A DNA stretch of 64,000 nucleotides from Lewinellaceae bacterium (GCA_016710765.1 JADJUJ010000007.1:186001-250000); one strand, 5' to 3'; counted from the stretch's first letter, positions 17,633-27,085 are shown. The notes: generated by a model not told the origin, from the letters alone. Made by a program: numbers and translations.

Positions 17633-17677
17633 AAAAAAAATCCTATCCCAGCACTGGCGGTGTTGAAATAGGATAGG
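17633..17677 (-). terminator. Rho-independent terminator or attenuator in the GH13 leader
   Basis: On the minus strand CCTATCC (17671-17677) pairs with GGATAGG (17642-17648), with an inner CAACAC/GTGCTG stem. Eight U follow (17633-17640). It is oriented to stop transcripts running toward the GH13 gene and lies 12 bp before its ATG, about 330 bp after the upstream BNR gene ends. Confidence 0.7.
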
Positions 17678-17743
17678 GCGTTTCGGGTGGTAATTTAGGG
17701 GTTTTCTGGAGGATTTAGAGAAAGGAAATGCTAGTTTGACAAT

Positions 17744-17910
17744 CTTAGTACACTGTAAACTAAGTTTCGTTGGATTTTGGCTGAATCTTTTGGCGCCATC
17801 CATCGTCTGTTTTCTCAGCAAGAGCGCTGCTATTCCTTCAAAAACAGACTTGACTGCCACCAAAATCCTCTACCCAAAATCTCAACAAACTTAATTTACA
17901 GTGTACTTAG
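17744..17910. mobile_element. 157-bp MITE with 5-bp target duplication
   Basis: Element at 17749-17905 bounded by terminal inverted repeats of about 32 bp. Both ends begin TACACTGTAAA and then share TAAGTTT, GTTG and ATTTTGG with only four differences between arms. It is flanked by direct repeats CTTAG at 17744-17748 and 17906-17910, the signature of a transposase-generated 5-bp duplication. It contains no open frame of useful size, so it must have been mobilised in trans. I cannot name the parent IS family. A short direct-repeat remnant (GCCACGAAGGC/GGCACAAAGG) lies just beyond it at ~17958-17978. Confidence 0.82.
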
Positions 17911-18010
17911 TCCTTAATGGTGGCGGGTGTTCTTGTTATCAATCTGCGATTTTTTTTGCCACGAAGGCGAAAAGGCACAAAGGGGTACCTGGTTAAGGCT
18001 CTTTTGTAGT

Positions 18011-21000
18011 TTATTCCCACAAGAAAATACCGGTTCCAGTAATGCGTCCCTGTTGGTTTTCTGCGCGCAAAAAATAAAGGCCATTGGGTTCATCGCGGCG
18101 TTGTATCCTGATTTGTGCGCTATTGCAGCGTTGGTATTGCACTATTTTGCCCGAGGCATCGGCGACGAAAACGCGTGCCGTGCCGGGAGGCAGGTCCAAC
18201 AGGCAGCTGGTTGTTGCGGGGTTAGGCGCAATACCAATGCGTGGTGTTTTTTCAGGTGCATCGAAAATGGACGAGATGTAATCCAAGCCAATAGTGTGGT
18301 GGGTCGTATTGGTGATAACCGGCTCGTTGTAATCAAAGTAAATGGCAGCGCTGTTGTTGATGACGGTCCCCAGCGCAAGATCGGGTTGCTGCTCAAGGGT
18401 AAAACTTACAAATCCGTGGGAGGCCGGCTCATTCACATTGCTGTCGGGCAGCGCAATGTTGTTAAAATAGAAACTAAGTATACCTTGTCCGCTCAGGCTC
18501 CAGGTATAGGGGTGCGAAGCCACGCCAGTTCGGATGCTGGTAGGGTTGAGCGAAGCAGATAAGGTGTCGCGCAAGATCACCGTAAAGGCGGTATCTGTTC
18601 CGGTGTTTTGGAACCGGATCAGGTACTCCAGGGACTGTCCGGGCCGGATCAAATGCTCCGCATTGTATCCCAGCGGGAAACCTTGTTTGTCGTTGGGGTC
18701 GAAAGATCCGGTGCTTTCGCGGCAGGCGGTGTGCTTCGACAATTCCCAGCCGTTTAAAGCATATTGGTTGATGTAACCCAGGCTGTTGAAGCCGCCACAG
18801 CCTTCACTGAACGCAATGGCCAGGTTGGAAAACGGATGGCCGGGCTCTTGCATTGATTCAATACGCCAGGTGTGCCCATTGGCGGGGTATTGGAGCATGA
18901 TGTCTTCCAGGATGTTGTATTGCTTTGAATCCTGCAGCAGTACTACATCGTCTTCTAAAATGATATAATCCAGCTTCTGGGAGGCAGCAGTTCCTTTGTT
19001 TTGAAGTACCAATTGGATTGTAGTGTCCTGACAGCTGGCAGAGGCTTCAATATAAGCCCCTGACCAGCCGGGGACGGGGGTACACAGGGTATCGGGGTAG
19101 GCATGTGCCGAAACACAATGGGTTTGTCCAAGTACGGTAGAATCGCAATCCAGGTTAATGGTCAAGGCAAACTGCCCGCATTCGCCGGAAGACACGGCGC
19201 CCAGGAAAAAGCGCAATTGCTGGTTTCCCAGATCAAGATAAGGTTGCTGGGAACCGATAAAAGTAAAATAAGGATCCAGGGTAACGTCTGCATAGGCGCT
19301 GTCGGCGGTTTCTGCACCCGCATTGCAATAATTGAAATAGATGGTATTGTCGAAACAGCGTCGGAGTTGTGGTATGCCTACCGTAACCGACATCAGGGGG
19401 CAGTCGGCAATGGCAAACACCGAAAAGTCGAGGCTGTCAATGATTTGATTGTTGCTTAAAAGTACTGTTTGTACACTGTCGCAGGCGCTCCACCAAAGTG
19501 CCTGTGGCACGTTCACTTTGATGTTGTACGTGCCCGAATCGGCGAAAATGGCATACTGCCCGTCAATGCCTGTGCTGATGGTATATTGTTGCGGGCCATC
19601 GGCCGTTACGATCCAGTTTTTGAGTCCCTGTTGCGCATCTTCCGTACTGCAATCGGCATCGGCATCCCGGCGGATGGAACCTTTTATGATACCTCCAACC
19701 AGGGTGCTTTGGGTGCTGCGGAATAGTGGCCCTGAGGATGGCACGATGTACAACACGCCATTTTGATCCAACTCCAATCCATTCAGCGGGGAGGTGTCGT
19801 TGCTCCAATCGGGCAAATAATACCAGGATTGGCCCTGGTCTATCGACGTAAGTATTTGCTGATTAGTGCCCGAGGTAAATATTTGCCCCAGGTTATTTAT
19901 GGCCAGGAAGTCGTCAAAAGCTTCGATGTCGGGAATTATCTGATAGGCCCAACTTGTGCCCTCATCTGCGGAAATAGCCAAGGTCATGTTGTTGTTGTAA
20001 AACCCGGTCACATAAATGGTTCCATTCGCGTCAATTTGCAGGGCTCGGGTGTTTATATCCGGGATCAGCAAACTCGGGATGGCTTCCCAGCTGTTGCCTT
20101 GGTTGTTGCTTTTCCACAAGGTTTTGAACTGACTGGAATTGGTAATTGGGGTTAATAAAGCATAAATGGTTCCGGAAGGATGCTCCGACAGATTTGAAAT
20201 GGCCATGTTGGGAACAACAAGGTTCCAACTTGCGCCGAAGTTGCCAGAGCGGATGACGCCCATGGTGTCCGTGGTAAAAAAAGCATGCGCTGCTGCAAAA
20301 AGGTGTCCTGCCGCCAGCCCATTGTTGGGCGTGGTTTCTGAAAAACTTTGACCGCCATCCGAACTGGCAAACAGCCTGCGACCCAGTGAAACCATTAAAC
20401 TGTCAGGATCCAGCAAAGCAATTGGGTGTCTGGAGTACAGAAATGCCCCGGTATCCGGTAAAATGCGTTCCCATTGTTCACCAGCATCGACTGTTTTCCA
20501 TAGCCCAATCAGGGTAGTGGCGTATTGCAGGCTGTCGTTTACCAGGGCCAGTTGTTTGGTGTCGGCAGCGTGCATGCCTTCGCAAGACAAATTCCAGCTG
20601 GCCCCTTCGTTTTCAGAACGGAACAGGGTACCTCGGATGGTGCCCAGTATGGTGTTGCTCGGCAGTTGGTGTGGATGAAAATAACTGGGGGATTCAATAC
20701 TGGTGGGTAGTGCCGCCCAGTTCACGCCATTGTCATCTGAAAAATAAATCTTTTTAACACCGGCAAGCAGTAAGCGACCACTGTTGAGTTCCAGTATGTT
20801 GTTGAAAGAAAATGTGGCGGTGTTATCGACCACAATGGTGTCCCAATTGGCGCCGTTGGTGGTGGTACGGTAAATTACCCCAAGGTCAGTAATGTCAGGA
20901 ACTGAAAATATGGCGCCATTTGAAGTGATGAATTTCTCCGAAAAAACCTGGGAGGGTGCATTCCCAATCGGCACCCAGCTCAACCCGTTATTGGTTGATA

Positions 21001-21547
21001 GGTTGTCGGTAGACAGTCCACTGGACAACACATAGTTATTTTTAAAAACAAATCCATTAAAAGTCAAATCAGCATTTTGCAGCACAACTGACCAGTTTAC
21101 ACCACCATCCGCGGATCGAATAATGGTGAAGTTAAAGGCGTTGGCCAGCAGGACGCCTGTAGGTGACTCAACCACCCAGTTGGTGTTGATGTTGTCGTTC
21201 AAAAGTTCCCAGGTACTGCCTTCGGTTAAGGAACGGTACAATTTTCTGGTACCAGCGTAATTGAGCACCTTGTAAAAAATGCCGGAAGGGCCGATGCTCA
21301 ATTCTTCCGCACCCACATCCACGCTATCCACCGCTGTGATGGTGATTGGAGACCAGGAATTACCGTCATTTACCGATTTATAAACCTCATCGTAGGCGTT
21401 TGCGGCATACAGGGTATTTGCGTTTGTTACAACGATACCTACCCAGCCACCGTAGGGCCCCTTTGCCTTTTGCCAATAGTTGGTTTGTGCAGTGGAACTC
21501 CCGGCTAGCAAGCACCACATTAGAAGGAGTGTCAAAGTTGGCCTCAT
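18011..21547 (-). CDS. Secreted BNR/sortilin-type repeat protein with T9SS type A sorting domain
   Basis: 1,178 residues from the ATG at 21547 (MRPTLTLLLMW, signal peptide to STAQ). Residues ~20-650 form one or two beta-propellers from Asp-box-like BNR units, for example SVNDGNSWSPI, SADGGVNWSVV, SDDNGVNWAAL, SENEGASWNLS and TVDAGEQWERI. Residues ~660-740 resemble an SdrD-B/Cna-B like domain (DADADCSTEDAQQGLKNWIV). Residues ~960-1105 are a DUF7619-type domain (GSFDPNDKQGFPLGY, LEYLIRFQNTGTDTAF, NNSAAIYFDYNEPVITN). The last ~75 residues are a T9SS type A domain (RIGIAPNPATTSCLLDL). No glycosidase active site is evident. It is probably a surface binding or adhesion protein. Confidence 0.85.
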   Translation of the reverse strand: MRPTLTLLLMWCLLAGSSTAQTNYWQKAKGPYGGWVGIVVTNANTLYAANAYDEVYKSVNDGNSWSPITITAVDSVDVGAEELSIGPSGIFYKVLNYAGTRKLYRSLTEGSTWELLNDNINTNWVVESPTGVLLANAFNFTIIRSADGGVNWSVVLQNADLTFNGFVFKNNYVLSSGLSTDNLSTNNGLSWVPIGNAPSQVFSEKFITSNGAIFSVPDITDLGVIYRTTTNGANWDTIVVDNTATFSFNNILELNSGRLLLAGVKKIYFSDDNGVNWAALPTSIESPSYFHPHQLPSNTILGTIRGTLFRSENEGASWNLSCEGMHAADTKQLALVNDSLQYATTLIGLWKTVDAGEQWERILPDTGAFLYSRHPIALLDPDSLMVSLGRRLFASSDGGQSFSETTPNNGLAAGHLFAAAHAFFTTDTMGVIRSGNFGASWNLVVPNMAISNLSEHPSGTIYALLTPITNSSQFKTLWKSNNQGNSWEAIPSLLIPDINTRALQIDANGTIYVTGFYNNNMTLAISADEGTSWAYQIIPDIEAFDDFLAINNLGQIFTSGTNQQILTSIDQGQSWYYLPDWSNDTSPLNGLELDQNGVLYIVPSSGPLFRSTQSTLVGGIIKGSIRRDADADCSTEDAQQGLKNWIVTADGPQQYTISTGIDGQYAIFADSGTYNIKVNVPQALWWSACDSVQTVLLSNNQIIDSLDFSVFAIADCPLMSVTVGIPQLRRCFDNTIYFNYCNAGAETADSAYADVTLDPYFTFIGSQQPYLDLGNQQLRFFLGAVSSGECGQFALTINLDCDSTVLGQTHCVSAHAYPDTLCTPVPGWSGAYIEASASCQDTTIQLVLQNKGTAASQKLDYIILEDDVVLLQDSKQYNILEDIMLQYPANGHTWRIESMQEPGHPFSNLAIAFSEGCGGFNSLGYINQYALNGWELSKHTACRESTGSFDPNDKQGFPLGYNAEHLIRPGQSLEYLIRFQNTGTDTAFTVILRDTLSASLNPTSIRTGVASHPYTWSLSGQGILSFYFNNIALPDSNVNEPASHGFVSFTLEQQPDLALGTVINNSAAIYFDYNEPVITNTTHHTIGLDYISSIFDAPEKTPRIGIAPNPATTSCLLDLPPGTARVFVADASGKIVQYQRCNSAQIRIQRRDEPNGLYFLRAENQQGRITGTGIFLWE

Positions 21548-21671
21548 AAACTGTTCATTTTGGAAGAGTATGCCACAAATATCCAACAAGGAATCTGTGA
21601 ATGGAAATACAAATTATGCGATTTGTCAAAATAAAATAATTGCAAAGTGCTGTTAGTCAATAATATGAATA

Positions 21672-21679
21672 TAAATTTG
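21672..21679 (+). promoter_or_regulatory. Possible -7 box upstream of the 470-residue protein
   Basis: TAAATTTG matches TAnnTTTG exactly, 15 bp before the ATG at 21694, but no good TTG lies at the right distance upstream. If used, the leader would be very short. Confidence 0.35.
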
Positions 21680-21693
21680 TCAAAAAATTTATC

Positions 21694-23106
21694 ATGAATC
21701 CGGTACTCATTCGTTTGGTAAAACAGCTTTCATCCACGGATATGGTTGCCATTTGCCATTTTGCAGCATGCCCGCTGTTCAACCGCAGGAAAGAGGTAGG
21801 TAATTTGTGCCGTTATTTGGAAGAAAACCTGAACCTGTCCAACGCGGGCGCCTTTTTGCCCGAGCGTTTGTTTGCGGCTGCTTATCCGGGAGAACCCTTT
21901 GATGCGGCCCGATTGCGGCACGTTCTGTCGTATGTGTTGTCGTTGGTACGCAAGTATCTGGCGTGGTCGGAATGGTCGGGAAGCGAGGTCGGAGAACAGC
22001 CTTTTTTATTGCAAGCCCTTCGCGTCCGTGGACTCGATTTTATGTTTGAAAAAGAATTGCCTAAAGCGAAGCAGAAGCTGGATAGCTTGGCCAGGCGGGA
22101 TGCGCACTTCCACCTTCAGCAGTATCAGCTCTTACAGGAAGAACAGGAATACATTACCAGGAGGGCGCGTTCGGGGAGTCTGACCCTGCAGCCTTTGCCG
22201 GATGCGCTCAGTACTTTTTATTTGTCGGATATGCTTCGGCATGCCTGTGTGGCGCTGACCCATCAGGCCATTGCTGGACGACAGTACGATTTTAAACAGC
22301 TTGAAATGATGATTCATGTGTGCAAGGAGGATGCAATACTAAAATTGCCGGCGGTGGCGGTGTATTTTCATGCCTACCATATGCTGAAAGGTGGGGATGA
22401 TTCTACTGTGCATTTTTTTCAACTAAAAGATGCGCTGCAACAGCATGGACAGTTGTTTCAGGCTATTGAGCGGCGAGGCCTTTACCTGATGGCCATTAAC
22501 GGCTGCATCAGGCGCATGAATGCCGGGCAGCGGGAGTTTGTTCGGGAGGCCTTCGACCTGTACCGCGAGGCGCTGGATCAGGGGTTTTTACAGGAAAATG
22601 GTCAGATAAGCGGTTTTACTTATAAAAACATCATTCGGCTCGGACTGGCGCTGCAGGAGGATGCGTGGGTGGCGGATTTTCTGGAAACGGGCAAGGTGAT
22701 GCTCCACCCCAAGGATCGCGAGAACTTATACCGATTCAACCTGGCTTACCTGCATTTTCATGCGCAGCGATATGAATTGGCGATGCCATTGTTGCAGCAG
22801 ATCGACCTGGAAGACACGCTTAACAACCTCGAAGCCCGCCGCCTGTTGCTGCGCAGTTATTTTGAATTACAGGAATGGAACGCGCTGGAGGCCTTGCTGC
22901 AAAGTTTCGGCGCCTACCTGCGCCGGCAGAAAAACCTGGGATATCACCGGGCTACCCATGAGAAATTGCTGCATTTTACGCGCCGCCTGATGGAAGCAGA
23001 AACCTTGCGTACTGCCGAAAAACACGCCTTACACGATGAAATTGTGGCAACCACAGAAGTGGCCGAACGGGCCTGGCTGTTGCAAAAATGCGGAATAGAT
23101 ACATGA
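21694..23106 (+). CDS. Conserved-looking hypothetical protein, alpha-helical
   Basis: 470 residues that I do not recognise. There is no signal peptide or membrane segment, so it should be cytoplasmic. The sequence is dominated by amphipathic helices rich in Leu, Ala, Arg and Glu (FNLAYLHFHAQRYELAMPLL and NNLEARRLLLRSYFELQEWN look like TPR helix pairs), which suggests a TPR-like solenoid. The start is the first ATG of the frame, preceded by AAAAAATTTATC. Codon use and length leave little doubt that it is a real gene. It stands alone between the BNR gene (divergent) and the PorE-like gene (convergent), with the heptad inverted repeat directly after its stop. Confidence 0.7.
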   Translation: MNPVLIRLVKQLSSTDMVAICHFAACPLFNRRKEVGNLCRYLEENLNLSNAGAFLPERLFAAAYPGEPFDAARLRHVLSYVLSLVRKYLAWSEWSGSEVGEQPFLLQALRVRGLDFMFEKELPKAKQKLDSLARRDAHFHLQQYQLLQEEQEYITRRARSGSLTLQPLPDALSTFYLSDMLRHACVALTHQAIAGRQYDFKQLEMMIHVCKEDAILKLPAVAVYFHAYHMLKGGDDSTVHFFQLKDALQQHGQLFQAIERRGLYLMAINGCIRRMNAGQREFVREAFDLYREALDQGFLQENGQISGFTYKNIIRLGLALQEDAWVADFLETGKVMLHPKDRENLYRFNLAYLHFHAQRYELAMPLLQQIDLEDTLNNLEARRLLLRSYFELQEWNALEALLQSFGAYLRRQKNLGYHRATHEKLLHFTRRLMEAETLRTAEKHALHDEIVATTEVAERAWLLQKCGIDT

Positions 23107-23360
23107 TTTACGATTTACGATTACATGATTTACGATTTAAGATTGGATTTACGATTTACGATTTACGATTTACGATTTACGATTTACGATTGGATTTTTG
23201 ACATAAAAATTTTGATTTAAACACTACCGACGGTCAGGAAATAACACAGGAACGATTTGTACGCTGGATAGTTTTGAATCAAAAATCGAAAATCCAATCT
23301 TAAATCGTAAATCATGTAATCGTAAATCCTAAATCATGTAATCTTATATCGTATATTTCT
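23101..23360. repeat. Inverted heptad-repeat structure between convergent genes
   Basis: The left arm (23103-23196) is built from the heptamer TTTACGA, with six or more consecutive units at 23146-23192. The right arm (23278-23357) carries the complementary TCGTAAA units. A 34-bp segment at 23117-23150 is perfectly inverted at 23290-23323. The ~80-bp centre is unique. The structure fills the whole gap between the two convergent genes and starts at the stop codon of the left gene. No reading frame is evident in it. Confidence 0.85.
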
Positions 23361-23362
23361 TT

Positions 23363-25374
23363 TCACTCCAGAATCTTAAATGTCGTGCGCCGGTTCGCCT
23401 GGTATTCTGCTGCTGTGCAGCGCGAACAAAGGCAGGACACGGCGGGCTGGGATTCGCCGTAGCCGGTAGCGGAGAGGCGATCTGCTGAAATGCCCTTACC
23501 GATCAGGTAATTCACGGCGCTTTGTGCCCGGCGCTGGGAGAGGTTTTGGTTGTAGGCATCCTGGCCGCGGCAATCGGTATGGCTGCCCAGTTCGATGCGG
23601 ATGTCGGGATTCTGGCGCAGTACTTCGGCCAAGCGGTTCAGCGTAGGTTCGGCATCGGGCCGGATGTCCCACTTGTCGAAATCGTAGTAGATGTTTTCCA
23701 GTACGATTTGCTGGTTGCGGAAGATTTTGTCCAGTACAATTTCCAGTTCGAAGGTTTGAACCGGATTGGCGGGGTCTTTTGCCATGCCTCGGGTAGAAAA
23801 TTTAGCGCTATTTTTGAGATAGCCTTCCTGACTGGCGGAGAATTCATAGTCCATGTTTTCCGCCAGTTGTACCTGAAAATAACCTTCTGGCAGTGCCTTC
23901 AGCATTTCTTTTTTGCCGCCATACATCATTTCTACTTTGGCGTTGTTCAGTGGTTTTCGGCCCAGCACCTGGCTGTTGGGGTCGTTGGGGTCGGCGAATA
24001 TTTTTTCGAGAACGTACACATCCAGGGTCATTTTGTACACGATGGGTCCGCGGGCAGGGGTATCAATCTTAACGGGCGCGGGCGGCGGCACCCGATGCTC
24101 GAAGCGGTAGACATCATCGCCACCTTTTCCGCCGGGGCGGTTGCTGGAAAGGTATCCCGTGCTGATGAGGGTGCCGGGTGCAGCGCTGGTGCTGGCGCCG
24201 GTTTGCTGGGTAATCACGAAGCCAAAATCGTCGCTGCCGCTGTTCACTGGCGCTTTAAGGTTGATGGGCGGCGCCCAGCTGTTGCCGTCCATTTTATAGG
24301 TTCTGTAAATATCGAGTCCGCCCATGCCAGGTAAACCGTCGGAGGCGAAATACAGGGTGTCGTGGTCGATGACCCCGAAGAGTTCGTTGCCGGGGGTATT
24401 GATGCTTCTGGTGAGGAGTTTGGGTTCGCCCCATCCGCTTTCACTGATACTGCTCTGCTGCACCATGTAGAGGTCGTAGCCACCCCAGCCTTCGGGATCG
24501 TTGCAGGCAAAAAAGAGGGTTTTCCCATCGGCAGAAAGTGCCGGGTGCATGTAGTTTATTTTGTCGTGTTGAAAAGGCAGGGGCCTGGGTTCGCTCCAGC
24601 CCCCGCTGGTTTGGCTGGCGGTAAATATTTTGGTGTACTGGTCGTCGCCTTTGTACGCGCCCACGGAGCGCACCAGGTAAATTTCAGAATAATCGTTGTT
24701 GAAACATACGGTACCCTCGTTGTTATCGGTATTGAGGGTGTTGGCAAAACTTTGTGGGCTTGCACTCTCCGGGTCCACGATATAGAGGTCCATGAACTGG
24801 TTGCCGGTCCATTTGTAATTTTCCTTTCCCAGGCTGCTGCTGCGGTCGGAGGTAAAAACGAGCCGGCCGTCGGAAAATGGCAAGGGGGAAAAGTCGTTTT
24901 GGGGGCTGTTAAACGGCAGTTCCAGCACCGACCATCCATTGCCCGGTGCTTGCTTGGCCCAGTCGGCGGCCACATCGCAGGCGGTGAGTTCCTTGCGGAA
25001 CTCATACGGGCTGCCGATTTCAATACCCAGATTTTTAAAGCTTCCTTCGCCTCCGGATAGCGTTCCAGCCTTTTGAGTTCGTAGGCGCTGGCCTTTAGGG
25101 CTTCCGGGCCAAAATTATTTTGATAGGCAGTGTTGAACCATTCCAATGCGCGGTCGCCCTGACCGATGTGCCGGTAGGCATCGCCAATGAGGAAAGCCAG
25201 TTTGCCTTTTTCGGTGCGGGTTTTGCTGCGTTGAAGTTCCTGTTGCAGCATGGGGATGGCGGCATCAAACTGTTTCCGCTCGTAAGCGGTGCGCCCATCC
25301 TTGATTTTAATCGTATAACTGCAGGCGGTGCTGAACATTACCAGCAGGAGTAAGGCTGTATGTCGTAGGGTCAT
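23363..25374 (-). CDS. PorE-like TPR / PD40 propeller / OmpA protein, one frameshift
   Basis: About 670 residues once one frame break is bridged. The N terminus MTLRHTALLLLVMFSTAC looks like a lipoprotein signal. Residues ~25-115 are TPR-like (AFLIGDAYRHIGQGDRALEW). Next is a PD40/WD40-like propeller (LPFSDGRLVFTSDR, HPALSADGKTLFFACND, TLYFASDGLPGMGGLDIYR). Then comes a carboxypeptidase-regulatory-like domain and a C-terminal OmpA domain that binds peptidoglycan (NIYYDFDKWDIRPDAEP, ELGSHTDCRGQDAYNQNLSQ, RRAQSAVNYL). This TPR-propeller-CRD-OmpA order is that of PorE, a T9SS-associated protein. The frame breaks at 25032-25036, where AAAAA should be six A. The same site is a T_TTA_AAA slippery heptamer in the correct frame for a -1 shift, so error, mutation and programmed shifting are all possible. 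Confidence 0.85.
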
Positions 25375-25428
25375 GCTGTGTCGTTTCTTGGCTAAATATA
25401 AGAACTTTTACGGGCAGGGAAGCTGGGC

Positions 25429-25637
25429 TTTAGCCATTGGCCTTTAGTCTTTGGCTTTGCCCCGAAGGATTAACTATTTGGTTTTCAATGCATTAATTCT
25501 CGACAAAATATTCGTTGATGAATAATGCACATGCTGTTTTAAAAAAGGTGTTCAAAATTTAATTCTACTATTTCTGGTATTTAATATGGTACAGTATTTT
25601 AAATCGAGATCAAATTCAAAGACCGACGCTCATAAAG
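25429..25637. repeat. Dispersed intergenic element, copy 2 of 3
   Basis: Begins with the same TTTAGCCATTGG (25429-25440) as copy 1 and has the core blocks CACATGCTGTTTTA, GGTGTTCAAAATTTAATTC, TTCTGGTATTT, ATCGAGATC and CAAAGACC in the same order. It also shares CAATGCATTAATT with copy 3. The right end (AAAGACCGACGCTC) is diverged and the boundary repeat is weak. It lies between divergently transcribed genes. Confidence 0.65.
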
Positions 25638-25936
25638 TCCAGGTAAGGATAGGATGACGCGCTGTAGGGGTTCTCCTTTATGCTAATAAGTATCTTGACA
25701 AAATAACGTTGCAAAGTGTTGCCTTGTTTTTTTACAGGGGGCTAATCTGCGGCAAACCCGGTTTTATGTGGCCTTTTTTTTCGTTTTTGGGAAGAAAGTA
25801 TGGGCGTTGTTGACTGTACATTTGCCTTGTTTTGGTTTTTATTGTGATATTGGAGCGCCCTGGGACGTACGATTTTGAAAAATCATGCGTTTTATACATC
25901 GTTCCCTATTCCATTACTGACCTGTTTTTATCCTGC
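25638..25936. other. Intergenic region upstream of the PhoD-like gene
   Basis: AT-rich, no gene. A TACATTTG box at 25817-25824 matches the -7 consensus but has no TTG at 19-21 bp. Together with copy 2 of the element, this makes up the 560-bp gap. I see no other structure. Confidence 0.4.
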
Positions 25937-27085
25937 ATGAGAAGATCTTTTCCGGCGTTTTTCGCCCTCACACCCTCGCTCCTCCGTTTAGTTTTCTTGC
26001 TGCTGACCTGTTGCTCGGCTCACCTGTTGCTGGCCCAGGGAAAGCACGATAAGGAGGATGTCCTTACGGCTAAGGAGGCTATGGAAGACGCATTGCTGGC
26101 GCCAGATGCCTATCATCCTCACCCCATTGATACGACGCGTGGAATGGCCGTTATCGCGTTTGGCTCCTGTAATAAAATTGACAAGCCCCAAACCATGTGG
26201 GAGTTTGTCAATGAAAACGACCCCAACCTGTGGATTTGGCTGGGCGATATCATTTATGCGGATACCACCGATATGCGTGCCTTACGCGGCATGTACCGGC
26301 AATTGAAAATGGATCCGGGGTACAGCAAACTGCGGCATAAAGCCCAGATTATTGGCATTTACGATGATCATGACTTCGGCGCTAATGATGCCGGGAAGGG
26401 ATATCCTTGAAAAAACAATCGAGTCGTGCCCTGCTTGATTTTATGGATGTTCCACGCAGCGCTCCCGTGCGCAAGCAGGATGGCAACTACCAGGTTTTTA
26501 CCTTTGGAATGGGCGAGCAACGCATCAAGGTCATTGTAATGGATACCCGTTACTTCCGGGATACGCTCCTGCCCGACCCCACCAAGCAGCGCCGATACGC
26601 CCCCAATATGGAAGGCGATATGCTGGGCGAAGCCCAATGGAAATGGCTGGAGAAAGAATTGCGGAATACCCAGCACACTAGCCTGACAATTTTGTGCTCC
26701 AGCGTGCAGGTGCTTGCGGATGAACACGGGTATGAAAAATGGGGCAATTTTCCGAATGCGCGCCGCCGCTTGCTCAGCTTGATTGCAAAAACCCAGCCCA
26801 AGAACCTGATGATTATTTCCGGCGACCGACACATGGCGGAGGTATCAAAAATGGACCTCCAGGGTTTGCCCTACCCTTTATATGATTTTACCTCCAGCGG
26901 CATGACTCCATATCCGCAGCGGCACCTCGGAGGCCAACAAGCTGCGGGTGGGGGATATGATCGTCAAGCGCAACTTCGGCGTCCTCAAAGTGCATTGGGA
27001 GAATGGCGCCCCGGTGGTGCACATGGAAGTGCGGGGTATTGGCAATGAATTGTACCAGGATATTATGGTGCATTACCCGAAGTAG
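25937..27085 (+). CDS. PhoD-like alkaline phosphatase/phosphodiesterase, two frame breaks
   Basis: About 383 residues when bridged. Start chosen at the ATG 25937 (MRRSFPAFF...), which begins a signal peptide ending near LLLAQG. Metallophosphatase motifs run in order: VIAFGSCNKID, LWIWLGDIIYAD, IIGIYDDHDFGAND, VIVMDTRYFRD, and MIISGDRHMAEV, as in PhoD-like enzymes. Two breaks: at 26405-26406 one base is missing (GYP then LKKQSSRALLDF continues in the -1 frame). At 26911-26916 the frame moves by +1 (or two bases are missing). After it the true C terminus reads EANKLRVGDMIVKRNFGVL and ends at 27085. Probably a secreted phosphate-scavenging enzyme. Whether it is functional depends on resequencing. 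Confidence 0.8.

Noticed and set aside
17744..17910. Reading the inverted repeat as an ordinary terminator of the BNR gene
   Set aside because: The arms are separated by ~93 bp and flanked by exact 5-bp direct repeats, which is the signature of a transposed element.
23101..23200. Possible CRISPR array from the regular TTTACGA repeats
   Set aside because: Units are only 7 bp, directly adjacent with no variable spacers, and there are no cas genes nearby.
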